DNA of 47,322 nt, taken from the NCBI GenBank assembly GCA_947426265.1, contig CANEDJ010000006.1:1-47322 (forward strand). Direction: 5' to 3'. The notes under the pieces were generated by a model that saw only the letters and a program-made list of their open reading frames with translations, was not told where the DNA came from and did not search any database. Each line of letters begins with the position of its first letter. Position 1 is the stretch's first letter. The position numbers were made by a program, and so were the translations under genes. The DNA comes from MGBC102946 sp022793145. Its GTDB lineage: Bacteria > Bacillota_I > Bacilli_A > RF39 > UBA660. Shown piece by piece: positions 24,627-34,443 of this stretch.

Positions 24627-25766
24627 TTAATTAAAATCTAATATATCATATTTTTCGTCTAAAAATAGAACAATGGATTTTACTACTGAAATAATTGGAG
24701 TTGAAATAAGCATTCCTAATATTCCCCAAAAATGTCCAAAAATAAGTAATCCTAACATAATTGTAACTGGGTGTAATTTTGTAGTTTTACTCATAATAAG
24801 AGCTTGAATAAAATTACCTTCTAAGAATTGTATCACTGCAATTACTACAAGTACTAATATCCCAGTTGTTGGAGATTGGGCGAATCCAACAATCACTGCT
24901 GGTGCACCTCCAATATAAGGTCCCACATAAGGAATAATGTTAGTAAGCCCACAGAAAAGTCCAAATAGAAGTGGTGCTTTTAAGCCAACTAGCCATAATC
25001 CAATTGATGTTACAATAAAGACAAATGTAGAATCAAGTAGTGCTCCTTGTACAAATCTTCTTAAAGAAGTATTTACTTCTGTAATTAATTCTCTCGCATC
25101 TTTTTGCATCTTTCTAGGAAATATTGTAATAATGGTATCATTCACATTGTCAAATCCAATTAATAAATAAAAACCAATAATAAGTCCTATTAGGAAAATT
25201 CCAAGACCACTAAAAATTGATTTTGCGATATCTACTGTCATGGTTGGAAGAGAGCTTGCTAAATTGGCTCCAAATTCTTCTATATTTTTAAATACATCTA
25301 GCTTAAAGGCATCGGCATCAAAGTCCTTAATCGCTGACAATTTTTGAAAAACTTCATCAATCCAAGATTTGACAGAATCAAATACTTTAGGTAATGTTTG
25401 AACAAAATCATTAATTTGGTCTGATAATAAAGGAATAATTGTAGCCAATAAAAGAAATAAGAAACCAAGGAATAAAAGATACATAATAATAGAACCAAAA
25501 GTCCTCTTTATTCCTTTCTTTTGTAGCCATTTAACGGCTGGGTCAAATAACCAGGCCATAAATATTCCAATAAAAAGAGGTGCTACAATTGTTAATAGTT
25601 CAATTATGAAATCCCAGATTTTTAATTCTTTTACTACTTTTATAGCTGCCCAAGCACCAACTATAATAATTAAGAAATATGAAATATGAAGTATTTTTTT
25701 AGCTAATGAAATAGTCTCATTTACATTTTTCATATTTAGTTCTTTGTCATTTCCTTTTCGAAACAT
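24627..25766 (-). CDS. AI-2E family transporter (YrrI/PerM type)
   Basis: A 379-residue permease with about seven to eight transmembrane segments and the usual AI-2E layout: two N-terminal helices after a basic start, a long amphipathic stretch (QINDFVQTLPKVFDSVKSWI) and the C-terminal helices with GLTNIIPYVGPYIGGAPAVI and FLEGNFIQALIMSKTTKLHP, the family signature. Substrate unknown; some members export the quorum signal AI-2, others act in Na+ or osmotic stress. Its location before alaS matches yrrI in Bacillus. It has its own promoter. Confidence 0.93.
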   Translation of the reverse strand: MFRKGNDKELNMKNVNETISLAKKILHISYFLIIIVGAWAAIKVVKELKIWDFIIELLTIVAPLFIGIFMAWLFDPAVKWLQKKGIKRTFGSIIMYLLFLGFLFLLLATIIPLLSDQINDFVQTLPKVFDSVKSWIDEVFQKLSAIKDFDADAFKLDVFKNIEEFGANLASSLPTMTVDIAKSIFSGLGIFLIGLIIGFYLLIGFDNVNDTIITIFPRKMQKDARELITEVNTSLRRFVQGALLDSTFVFIVTSIGLWLVGLKAPLLFGLFCGLTNIIPYVGPYIGGAPAVIVGFAQSPTTGILVLVVIAVIQFLEGNFIQALIMSKTTKLHPVTIMLGLLIFGHFWGILGMLISTPIISVVKSIVLFLDEKYDILDFN

Positions 25767-25785
25767 GATTTCACCTCATAATTCT

Positions 25786-25815
25786 ATTATAACCTATATG
25801 ATACTCTTATGTAAA
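25786..25815 (-). promoter_or_regulatory. Promoter of the AI-2E transporter gene
   Basis: Minus strand: -35 TTTACA (25810-25815), 18-base spacer, -10 TATAAT (25786-25791), followed by a GAGGTG ribosome binding site. Confidence 0.7.
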
Positions 25816-25857
25816 TCATTATTGTTCATGAAAGTAGAAAAATAAATTGACAAAATT

Positions 25858-28484
25858 TTAAAACGATACAAAACGAATTCTAGCATATCCATGGTCATTA
25901 TTTCCATTGATATTTCCTGTTCCTCTTGGATTTGGCATTTCCTCTCTTCCACTTAACATCAAAGCATTTTTAAAACTCATATTAGAGTAATGAATTGAGC
26001 TACCTGTCGGTTTTAATGATTCATTGATAGCATTACATCCATTATAGCCAGAGATAAAGGAAGAACCACCACCGCCTCCTTGGCCAGAACCGCCTGATTT
26101 GGTAGCACCTCCTGCTCCACCTCCGTAGTAGCCTCCTCCACCGCCTCCTGCACCTGTGCCATCGGATACAGAGTCGTTATTTCCGCCTTTTCCAAAGCTT
26201 CCTGGATTAGGAGTTCCTGTTCCACCATAAATGTTATTTCCGTTTGTTCCTCCTGCTATTTGAGTACCACCTTTTCCATCTTGGTTGTTATAAGCATGTC
26301 CGCTATAGTATCCTCCACTATAACCTTGTAATCCGCCTGCGTAGCTCCCTCCTCCAGCAGTTGTATAAACTCCAAGAGAAGAACCACCACCGCCTCCAGC
26401 GACCATAATTCTCGATTTTAAACTATCTATATTGTCCCAATCTCCGCTTTCAAGACGAATATCTGTTGCTCCACCACCAGAAGTTCCATAACTTGTTCCA
26501 AGTCCTCCTGTTCCTCCTCCATTAAAAGTTGGAGTTCGGCTTGCCACTTTTCCTTTTTCGCCTATATAAATATATAGTTTCTGTCCTTTTGTTAAAACAA
26601 TATTTCCTTTTGAATATCCACCTTTACTAAATTGTTCTGTTCCTTCATAAAATCCACCAGTTGCTCCCCATAGTTCAATTTGATAAGTACCACTTGCTGG
26701 AACAGTAAAAGTCTCATAATTGCCAGTATAGTCATAATTCATATCAGAAACATGAAGAATTTTTCTTATTTTTGTTTCAATTAACTGATTTTTATCATTA
26801 TAGAGCTGATATGTAATGGTACGCATATTCCAAAGTGTATCTTTTGCATCATCTTTGACTTCAACATGATATTTTATTCCACTTGGTGAATTTCCTAATA
26901 AAATTTCATACCCTGGGTCTTCAAAAGTATCAGTCCTTTGTATTATTTGCTCTTCTCCCAATAAATAAATCATGGCGTGGTCTTCTATATCATGCAATAG
27001 TGTAATACGTACATAACCATCTTCAGCGTTTCCATTCATTGTTCCCTCTTTTCTAGGATTTGGCATTTCTTCTTTTCCACTTAGCATGAAAGCATCACGA
27101 AATACAATGCCAGAATAATGATTCGGCTGTCCAGATGGCGAACCATCTTTATGAATGGCATTTACGCCTGGATACCCAGAGATAAACGAAGAACCTCCTC
27201 CGCCTCCTTGACCAGAGCCTCCGTTTTTGGTAGCACCTCCAGCTCCACCGCCGTAGTAACCGCCACCTCCTCCTCCAGCTCCAAGACCGTCAGATATAGA
27301 ATCGTTATTTCCACCTTTTCCAAAACTTCCAGAATACGTAGTTCCTGTTCCATTATGAACATTATTTCCATTTGTTCCACCAGATATTTGTGTTCCACCT
27401 TTTCCCTCTTGATTATTATAAGGATGACCATGATAATAACCACCATTATATCCGGTTAGTGTCCCAGCATAGCTCTTTTCTCCAGCTGTATTGTATTCAA
27501 GGTGCGCTACTCCGCCACCTCCTCCAGCGACCATGACTCTCGATTTTAAACTTTCAGAATCATCCCAATTTCCTTCTATCAAACGAATGTCTGTGGCTCC
27601 ACCTCCTGAATAACCATATATACTACCATTTCCTCCATATCCGCCTCCATTAAAGGAAACTTTATGATTATTTTTTCCTTTTTCACCAACATAAATATAA
27701 AATGTATCTCCCTTTTTTAAATGAATTGTGCCTTTTGTATAAGCACCATAACCATAAGGGGCATCTTCATTTCTTCCACCTGCTGCTCCCCATAATTCTA
27801 TTTCATAAAGACCATCATAAAGAGCTTCAAATTTTTGAACATTTCCAGTATATTCAAAATCAGCATGATATCGTTCATCTAAAATATGAAAAACTTTTTC
27901 TGCTTTTACATTTTTGTCATTTTTTAAATAATAAGTAATGTGATAGTCTCCTGGAGTTTTTCTATCCACAGTTCCCTCATAACCAATATTATTTTCTACA
28001 GTATGATTTTCATTATCATAAGCAGTTACCCCTTTTAATATATCAATCATTTCGCCTTTAAAATAAGTGGTTTCTTCTTCCTCAACAACGATACTTCCTT
28101 TGAAATCACTACAAGCACCTTCTTCTAAATGAATCTTTGGCGCATAATAACTTTTATAAGCACACCATTTTCCATTATATAATTGAAGTTCTATTCTACC
28201 TTCTTCATTAATTTCTACATATCCGCTTTTTGGTCTTGTTCCTGTAAAAGACAATACTTTGTCATTCGGAAAAGTAAATAATTGCTTTGGTGTTTCTTCA
28301 AAAATCAAAGCAGTTGCATAATAAGCTTGAGCTGTTTCCATAATACCGTAAGCACTATTTAAAAAAGCTTGCTTTCTAGATTTCTCAATAATATTTAGCA
28401 CAATTGGAACAGTGATAAGTGCTATAACGGCTAGTATTATAATGACAGCCAATAACTCAATTAATGTAAACCCTTTTTCTTCAT
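25858..28484 (-). pseudogene. Prepilin-headed protein with two ALK/LTK-type glycine-rich domains; frame broken in the signal
   Basis: The main frame (864 residues from about 28452) lacks the start of its prepilin signal. The natural ATG at 28482-28484, preceded by an AGGTG site and a promoter, reads MKKKG and then stops after LH; shifting to the -1 frame at AAAAAGGGTTT restores MKKKGFTLIELLAVIIIL. Order after the pilin helix: small pilin-like head with one Cys pair (to about residue 114), an Ig-like DUF5011-type segment (120-192), a glycine-rich domain (about 195-490), a second Ig-like segment (495-575) and a second glycine-rich domain (578-864). The glycine-rich domains (YEIELWGAAGG, GGGATDIRL, MVAGGGGG, GAGGGGGGYYGGGAGGATK) match the Gly_rich/ALK-LTK family pattern. 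The two halves are an internal duplication. Classed as broken, but switching or read error are possible. Confidence 0.78.
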
Positions 28485-28508
28485 GGTACCAACACCTATT
28501 CTAAACCC

Positions 28509-28537
28509 ATTTTACATCAAAGTTTTCACTTTATCAA
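28509..28537 (-). promoter_or_regulatory. Promoter of the glycine-rich pilin-like gene
   Basis: Minus strand: -35 TTGATA (28532-28537), 17-base spacer, -10 TAAAAT (28509-28514). Expression signals are thus intact although the frame is not. Confidence 0.6.
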
Positions 28538-28540
28538 TGA

Positions 28541-28566
28541 AAAAGAACAATCTTTTCAATTGTTCT
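28541..28566 (-). terminator. Terminator of frr
   Basis: Minus-strand hairpin AGAACAAT-TGAAAAG-ATTGTTCT followed by TTTTC, overlapping the frr stop codon. Confidence 0.85.
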
Positions 28567-29107
28567 ATACACTCATGAGTTCATTTTCTTTTTCTTTAAA
28601 TTTTTCATCTACTATTTTATTATATTTATTAATCAATTCTTGAACGTCTTCTTGTCCAGCTTCTTTATCATCTTCTGGAATTTCTAATTTTTTAATGTCA
28701 TTATTTGCATCTTGACGAATGTTGCGAAGCGCGATTTTAGCTTCTTCTGCAATTGTTTTGGCTTGTTTTACATACTCTTTTCTTGTTTCTTCTGTAAGTG
28801 CTGGAATATTTAAAATAATAACTTCACCATTATTGTTTGGTGTTAGTCCAATATTGGCTTCATAAATTCCTTTTTCTATTGCTCCTAAGCAACTTCTATC
28901 AAATGGTTTAATCATAAGTTGTCTTGCTTCTGGAATAGAAATTGTCGCTAATTGTTTTAATGGTGTATCACTTCCATAATAAGAAACCATTACTTTATCT
29001 AAAATTGCTGGATTGGCTCTTCCTGCTCGAATATTTAAAAATCTTTTTTCCATATTTTCAATTGCACTATTCATACGCATTTCCGTTTCCATTATTATGT
29101 CATTCAT
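28565..29107 (-). CDS. frr: Ribosome recycling factor
   Basis: Splits post-termination ribosomes with EF-G. The 180-residue protein shows the family blocks FLNIRAGRANPAILDKVMVSYYG, IPEARQLMIKPFDRS, GEVIILNIPALTEETRKEYVK and the C-terminal helix; length near the usual 185. In most Bacilli frr follows pyrH and tsf; here it stands alone behind dnaJ with its own promoter and terminator. Confidence 0.97.
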   Translation of the reverse strand: MNDIIMETEMRMNSAIENMEKRFLNIRAGRANPAILDKVMVSYYGSDTPLKQLATISIPEARQLMIKPFDRSCLGAIEKGIYEANIGLTPNNNGEVIILNIPALTEETRKEYVKQAKTIAEEAKIALRNIRQDANNDIKKLEIPEDDKEAGQEDVQELINKYNKIVDEKFKEKENELMSV

Positions 29108-29132
29108 ATATAACCCTCACATTTCTAGTTTT

Positions 29133-29161
29133 ATTATATTATAAATATTTGCAAATATCAA
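29133..29161 (-). promoter_or_regulatory. Promoter of frr
   Basis: Minus strand: -35 TTGATA (29156-29161), 17-base spacer, -10 TATAAT (29133-29138). Confidence 0.7.
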
Positions 29162-29169
29162 TATAAAAT

Positions 29170-29193
29170 AAAAGATTAAGAAGAATCTTAATC
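29170..29193 (-). terminator. Terminator of the hrcA-dnaJ operon
   Basis: Minus-strand hairpin GATTAAGA-TTCT-TCTTAATC region (29174-29193) followed by TTTTATTTT. Confidence 0.85.
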
Positions 29194-29236
29194 ATCTATT
29201 TTTTGAAAAAATATTTTTTATTTTTCGCAATAAATT

Positions 29237-30334
29237 TCAAATATATTCACGTATCTTTTTAAATGCGCTATTATCCTCTAAATCTGTTTTTTGTAATTGT
29301 TCAAAAAGTTTCTTTTGTTCTTTAGATAGTTTTTTTGGAGTAATTACTTTAATAATAACATACATATCGCCTTTTCTACTACTGTGGATATGTTCTACCC
29401 CTTTTCCTTTTAAACGATATTTATCTCCAGTCATACATCCAGCATCAATTGTAAGCTTTACAGTTCCATATAAAGTTGGAACTTCTTTTTTACATCCTAA
29501 AACAGCATCTACAATTGTAATTGGTAGTTCTAAATAGATATTGTCATCTTCTCTTTCAAAAATTGGATGTGTTTTTACATTAAATTCAATGTAAACATCT
29601 CCATTTGGTCCACCATTACTTCCTGCATTTCCTTTTCCAGCCAACCTTAATTGATTTCCAGTATCTACTCCTGCTGGAATCGTAACTTCTAAATCAACAT
29701 TCCGTTTCGCTTTTCCTGAACCCCTACATTGGCTACAAGTCGTTTCATAGCTTTTTCCTTTTCCTTTGCAATTTGGACAAGTCGATTTTGTCATAAATGC
29801 TCCAAATAAAGTCCTTTGTTCTGTTGTTACTTGACCACTTCCATGACAGGTTGGACATGTTTTTTCACCATGTCCACCTTTTCCAGAACATTCTTTGCAA
29901 TCTTCAACAACATCTAAGTTTACTGTTTTCTTTGTTCCAAATACTGCTTCTTCAAAGGTTAAATTCATTCTAATTAAAGAGTCTGAACCTTTTCTAGCTC
30001 TAGTGGAAGAGTTTCCACCTCCAAAACCAAATCCGCCTCCAAATAAATCACTAAAGATATCTGAAAAATCAAATCCAGAGAAATCAAATCCACCTGTTCC
30101 TCCAGGTCCTCCTTGGAAGGCTGCATGACCATATTGGTCATATTGCTGACGTTTTGAAGCATCGCTTAATACTGCATAGGCTTCCTGTGCTTCTTTAAAT
30201 TTTTCTGCTGCATCTGGCTCTTTACAAACATCTGGATGATATTTTTTAGCAAGCTTTCTGAAAGCACTTTTTATTTCAGAGTCAGTCGCTGTTTTGCTAA
30301 CCCCTAGTATTTCATAATAATCTCTTTTTTCCAT
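29237..30334 (-). CDS. dnaJ: Chaperone DnaJ
   Basis: Hsp40 co-chaperone of DnaK. The 365-residue protein has the J domain (DYYEILGVSKTATDSEIKSA, HPD in KKYHPDV), a glycine/phenylalanine-rich linker, four zinc-finger repeats CKECSGKG, CPTCHGSG, CPNCKGKG and CSQCRGSG, and the C-terminal substrate-binding domains. It ends in TGA, one of the clearest signs that UGA is a stop in this organism. It follows pepF by one base, the last gene of the heat-shock operon. Confidence 0.98.
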   Translation of the reverse strand: MEKRDYYEILGVSKTATDSEIKSAFRKLAKKYHPDVCKEPDAAEKFKEAQEAYAVLSDASKRQQYDQYGHAAFQGGPGGTGGFDFSGFDFSDIFSDLFGGGFGFGGGNSSTRARKGSDSLIRMNLTFEEAVFGTKKTVNLDVVEDCKECSGKGGHGEKTCPTCHGSGQVTTEQRTLFGAFMTKSTCPNCKGKGKSYETTCSQCRGSGKAKRNVDLEVTIPAGVDTGNQLRLAGKGNAGSNGGPNGDVYIEFNVKTHPIFEREDDNIYLELPITIVDAVLGCKKEVPTLYGTVKLTIDAGCMTGDKYRLKGKGVEHIHSSRKGDMYVIIKVITPKKLSKEQKKLFEQLQKTDLEDNSAFKKIREYI

Positions 30335-30335
30335 T

Positions 30336-32147
30336 TTACTTCACTTCCTTTTGGTTATATAAAGCTTTTAGTTCTTGAAGTTTCTGTTCAAAAACAGACA
30401 ATGCTTTTTCTATTGGTTCCTTAGTTGTCATATCAATTCCAACACGTTTTAAAATTTCTAATGGATAATCGCTTCCACCACTTGATAAAAATTCCAAGTA
30501 CCTTTCTTTTACACCTTCTACTTCATTTAGAATATCATATGCAATTGCAATCGCACTTGATAAACCAGTGGCATATTTATAGACATAGAAGGAATCATAG
30601 AAATGTGGAATTCTTGCCCATTCATAGCGGATTTCATTGTCACTAATCACATCAGGACCATAATAAAGTTTATTTAATTCATAATAAGTATTACTAAATT
30701 CTTGCTCTGTAAGAGGCACTCCATTGGCTTCTTTTTCATGCATCAACATTTCAAATTCAGCAAACATTGTTTGACGATAAATCGTCGTTCTTACTTTTTC
30801 CAAGAACTCTGTCAAATATAAGATTTTTTCTTCTTTTGTTTCGGCATTTTTATATAAGTAGTCGTTTAACAATATTTCATTTACAGTAGATGCGATTTCA
30901 GCTAGGAAAATTGGATATCCATGATTGATAAAACTTTGATTTTTATTAGAATAATAAGAATGCATAGAATGTCCTAGTTCATGAGCAAGAGTGCTCACAG
31001 AATCTATTCTATTATCATAATTTACGGATAAGTAAGGATAAGAATCATAAGTCCCCCAACTATAAGCCCCCGATTTTTTTCCTCTATTTGGATAAATATC
31101 AATCCATTTTTCAGTAAAAGCCTTTTGTAAGTTGCTTATATACTCCATACCTAATGGTTTTAAGGCTTCTAATACAATTTCTTTTCCTTCTTCAAATGGA
31201 ATCTCTTTCGGCTTTTCTTGTATCAAATCTGCATAAACATCATACATGTGCATCTCGTCATACCCTAATACCTGTTTTCTAAAACTCATATAACGATACA
31301 TGTCTTTAAAATGCTCATGTACAGTATCAATTAAGTTATGATAAACGGAAATATCAATATTGTCACGAAAAAGGCTCGCTTCTAATGGACTATTATAGTT
31401 TCTAACTTTACTATAGAAAAAGTTTTCCTTGATTTGTCCTTTCAAGGCTGCTGCAATTGTATTTTTAAAATCTCCAAAATATTTATACATTGCTTTAAAA
31501 GCATCTTCTCTAATTCTTCTATTTTGACTTCCAACATAATATCCATAATTACTATTAGTAAGTTCTACTTCTTCGTCGTTTTCATCTTTTATTGTTCCCA
31601 AATAGATATCTGCATTATCTAAATTATAAAATACATCGTCTCCTGTGCCAAATGCATTTGAAGCTGCTGCTATAATTGCTTCTTCCCCTTTACTTAGTGT
31701 ATGCTTTTGATAACGAAATATGGACTCTAAAGCAAAGCGATATTCTTCAAGTTCCTTTTTTTCTTCAATGTATTTAAGAACTGTATCATATGGGCAACTT
31801 AAAATCTCTGGGCGTACAAAAGCTAACGCTTCATTTACATCATCATTCAATGTTTCCGTTTTCATTTTTCGTTCTTGTGCTTGTGTATTTGTTGTATCTT
31901 CATCACAAAGCATATGTGCATATACATAGATTTGTTCTAAAACTCTATCTAATTCATCACTTGTTTTCAAATAAGAAAGTAAAGATGCACTAGAACTCAT
32001 AATATGACCTTGCATATTTTGAATTTGTTCCTTTTTTTGTATTACTTCTTGATATAATTCATCAAAGCTTTTTGCTTCTACCATTTTTTCTAAATTCCAT
32101 TTATATTTATTATCAATTTCTGAACGCTTTTTTACTGTTTTTCCCAT
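30336..32147 (-). CDS. pepF: Oligoendopeptidase F
   Basis: M3-family zinc metallopeptidase that digests oligopeptides in the cytoplasm. The 603-residue protein has the zinc motif HELGH in STLAHELGHSMHSYYSNKNQ, the downstream Glu ligand in FLAEIASTVNEILL, and the N-terminal PepF segment KYKWNLEKM. It sits between dnaK and dnaJ, where Bacilli normally have nothing, so peptide degradation is tied to heat-shock expression, unless the hairpin at 32169-32190 uncouples it. Confidence 0.95.
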   Translation of the reverse strand: MGKTVKKRSEIDNKYKWNLEKMVEAKSFDELYQEVIQKKEQIQNMQGHIMSSSASLLSYLKTSDELDRVLEQIYVYAHMLCDEDTTNTQAQERKMKTETLNDDVNEALAFVRPEILSCPYDTVLKYIEEKKELEEYRFALESIFRYQKHTLSKGEEAIIAAASNAFGTGDDVFYNLDNADIYLGTIKDENDEEVELTNSNYGYYVGSQNRRIREDAFKAMYKYFGDFKNTIAAALKGQIKENFFYSKVRNYNSPLEASLFRDNIDISVYHNLIDTVHEHFKDMYRYMSFRKQVLGYDEMHMYDVYADLIQEKPKEIPFEEGKEIVLEALKPLGMEYISNLQKAFTEKWIDIYPNRGKKSGAYSWGTYDSYPYLSVNYDNRIDSVSTLAHELGHSMHSYYSNKNQSFINHGYPIFLAEIASTVNEILLNDYLYKNAETKEEKILYLTEFLEKVRTTIYRQTMFAEFEMLMHEKEANGVPLTEQEFSNTYYELNKLYYGPDVISDNEIRYEWARIPHFYDSFYVYKYATGLSSAIAIAYDILNEVEGVKERYLEFLSSGGSDYPLEILKRVGIDMTTKEPIEKALSVFEQKLQELKALYNQKEVK

Positions 32148-32168
32148 AGTTTCTCCTTATCCTTAAGA

Positions 32169-32190
32169 AAGTTCTAGTTTCCTAGAACTT
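32169..32190 (-). terminator. Hairpin between dnaK and pepF
   Basis: Minus-strand perfect 9-bp stem AAGTTCTAG-GAAA-CTAGAACTT, then TCTTAAGG. The T run is poor, so it may be a partial terminator or a stabiliser of the hrcA-dnaK message. Confidence 0.6.
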
Positions 32191-32194
32191 CTTT

Positions 32195-34021
32195 TTATTT
32201 TTCTTCAAATTCTGCATCTACTACATTATCATCTTTTTTATCAGAGGTTTGTTCTTCACTATTATTTTCATTTGCTTGAGCTTGTTTTGCTGCTTCTTCA
32301 TAAACTTTTGTTGCAAAAGCCATAGCAGTTTCATTTAATTTTTCTTTTTTAGATTTAATATCTTCTAAGTCATCTTTTTCTAATGCTTCTTTTAACTCTT
32401 TCATTTCTGCTTCTGCTTTTTCTTTATCTTCACTACTTACTTTATCTCCAAGGTCTTTTAACGCTTTTTCTGTAGCAAAAATTGTTTGTTCTGCTTCATT
32501 ACGTAAGTCAGCTTCTTCTTTTCTCTTTTCATCTGCTTCACGGTTTGCTTCTGCTTCTTTTACCATTTTATCAATTTCATCATCACTTAAATTTGTAGAA
32601 GCAGTAATTGTAATAGATTGTTCTTTGTTTGTTCCTAAATCTTTTGCTTTTACATTGACAATACCATTGGCATCAATATCAAATGTAACTTCAATTTGAG
32701 GTACTCCTCTTGGAGCTGCTGGGATGTTGGTTAATTGGAAATTTCCAAGTGTTTTATTATCAGCTGCCATTGGTCTTTCTCCTTGTAAGATATGAATATC
32801 TACAGCTGGTTGATTATCTGCAGCAGTTGAGAATACTTGAGATTTGCTAGTTGGAATGGTTGTATTTCTTGGAATTAATACAGTACATACTCCACCTAAT
32901 GTTTCAATACCAAGTGAAAGTGGTGTAACGTCTAATAATACGATATCATTAACGTCTCCAGTTAAAACTCCACCTTGAATGGCTGCTCCCATTGCTACTA
33001 CTTCGTCTGGGTTTACTTCTTTACTTGGTTCTTTTCCTAATTCTTTTTTTACTAATTCTTGTACCATTGGAATGCGAGTAGAACCACCAACTAATAATAC
33101 TTTATCAATATCTTTTGAAGTCAAGTTAGCATCTTTTAAGGCTTTACGAACTGGTTCCATAGTAGATTCTACTAAGTCACGAATCAAATCTTCAAATTTT
33201 GCTTTTGATAAGTTCAAATTTAAATGAAGTGGTCCATCTTCCCCTTGCGATAAGAATGGAAGTGAAACTTCTGTAGAACTCATACCACTTAAATCTTTTT
33301 TGGCTTTTTCAGCGGCTTCTTTTAATCGTTGCATAGCCATAGAATCTTTATGTAAGTCTACCCCATTTTCTTTTTTGAACTCGTCTGCTAAGTATTCCAT
33401 AACACGGATGTCAAAGTCATCTCCACCTAAGTTGTTATTTCCACTTGTTGATTTTACTTCAAATACTCCATCACCAGTTTCTAGGATAGAAACGTCAAAT
33501 GTTCCTCCCCCTAAATCGAATACCAAAATCATTTCTGATTTTTCTTGTTTATCTAATCCATACGCAAGCGCTGCTGCTGTTGGTTCATTGATAATTCTTT
33601 CTACTTCTAATCCAGCAATTTTACCAGCATCTTTTGTTGCTTGACGTTGTGCATCATTAAAGTATGCTGGAACTGTAATAACTGCTTTTGTTACTTTTTC
33701 CCCTAAATACGCTTCTGCTGTTTTCTTAAGGTCTTCTAGTACCATTGCACTAATTTCTTGTGGTGTATATTTTTTATCACCTACTTCAAACTTATGGTTG
33801 GTTCCCATTTTTCTCTTCGCACTTGATACTGTATTTGGATTTGTCATTGCTTGGTTTTTTGCTTTAATCCCAACAATTCTTTCTCCATCTTTTTTAAATG
33901 CTACAACAGATGGAGTTGTTCTTGAACCTTCTGGGTTAGCAATTACTTTTGCCTCTCCTCCATCATATACACATACACAACTATTTGTTGTTCCTAAATC
34001 AATACCTATAATTTTACTCAT
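32195..34021 (-). CDS. dnaK: Chaperone DnaK (Hsp70)
   Basis: ATP-driven chaperone. With start at MSKIIGIDLGTTNSCVCVYD the protein is 608 residues. An ATG 19 codons upstream is rejected: it lies inside the previous gene, while AAAGGTGAT stands 5 bases before the chosen ATG and contains that gene's TGA stop. Signatures: IDLGTTNS, VITVPAYFNDAQRQATKDAG, LVFDLGGGTFDVSIL, VLLVGGSTRIPMVQELV, and the substrate domain with ILQGERPMA. The C-terminal tail is acidic (NVVDAEFEEK), as usual in Bacillota. Confidence 0.98.
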   Translation of the reverse strand: MSKIIGIDLGTTNSCVCVYDGGEAKVIANPEGSRTTPSVVAFKKDGERIVGIKAKNQAMTNPNTVSSAKRKMGTNHKFEVGDKKYTPQEISAMVLEDLKKTAEAYLGEKVTKAVITVPAYFNDAQRQATKDAGKIAGLEVERIINEPTAAALAYGLDKQEKSEMILVFDLGGGTFDVSILETGDGVFEVKSTSGNNNLGGDDFDIRVMEYLADEFKKENGVDLHKDSMAMQRLKEAAEKAKKDLSGMSSTEVSLPFLSQGEDGPLHLNLNLSKAKFEDLIRDLVESTMEPVRKALKDANLTSKDIDKVLLVGGSTRIPMVQELVKKELGKEPSKEVNPDEVVAMGAAIQGGVLTGDVNDIVLLDVTPLSLGIETLGGVCTVLIPRNTTIPTSKSQVFSTAADNQPAVDIHILQGERPMAADNKTLGNFQLTNIPAAPRGVPQIEVTFDIDANGIVNVKAKDLGTNKEQSITITASTNLSDDEIDKMVKEAEANREADEKRKEEADLRNEAEQTIFATEKALKDLGDKVSSEDKEKAEAEMKELKEALEKDDLEDIKSKKEKLNETAMAFATKVYEEAAKQAQANENNSEEQTSDKKDDNVVDAEFEEK

Positions 34022-34026
34022 ATTTA

Positions 34027-34443
34027 TCACCTTTCTCTTTCTGGCAAATTCATTGCCCATTCTGTAATTATCTTGCAATATTTTTCTTTTTCCTGTTCAA
34101 ATTCAGTTCGATTTTTGTAATTGCCAGAAGCATTAAAATAATTAATCGTATGAGATAAACTAGTTTTTTCTCCTAATTCTTCTACTATAAATCCTTCTGG
34201 AATATTTGGAAATTCATACTTACTTTTGAATAAAATATAAATTCCTGTTACCATTTTCTCTTTTGGATATGAAATATCATATTCTTTTATTTCATAATGA
34301 CTTTCACAGCTTGCTAAAGTATAATATCCTAACTTATTTAATTTTGAAATTACTTTTGCTATCATTGGGTCACAGCTAAATACTTTAGGATGTTCTTTAT
34401 AAATTTCAAACGTTTCTTTTTCTATAAAATAACATCTATCCAT
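34027..34443 (-). CDS. Unknown protein between grpE and dnaK
   Basis: A 138-residue soluble protein, directly after grpE (start follows the grpE stop without gap) and ending inside the dnaK ribosome binding site, so it is translationally coupled to dnaK. It has Cys4, Cys24 and a CESHYE segment near residue 50; otherwise alpha/beta in look, with no recognised domain. Position inside the HrcA-controlled operon implies a role linked to heat stress, but nothing in the sequence says what. Confidence 0.7.
   Translation of the reverse strand: MDRCYFIEKETFEIYKEHPKVFSCDPMIAKVISKLNKLGYYTLASCESHYEIKEYDISYPKEKMVTGIYILFKSKYEFPNIPEGFIVEELGEKTSLSHTINYFNASGNYKNRTEFEQEKEKYCKIITEWAMNLPERER

Noticed and set aside
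27118..27459. Open frames on both strands within the glycine-rich gene (also 26013-26228 and 27162-27446)
   Set aside because: Glycine codon runs keep other frames open; the products are low-complexity shadows with no start signals.
28465..28484. Confident call of programmed -1 frameshifting
   Set aside because: The heptamer is G-AAA-AAG rather than A-AAA-AAG, no clear stimulatory stem-loop or upstream Shine-Dalgarno was found, and a one-base deletion explains the data as well.
34022..34078. 19-residue N-terminal extension of DnaK
   Set aside because: It overlaps the previous coding region and precedes the AAAGGTGAT site; family alignment starts at MSKIIGIDLG.
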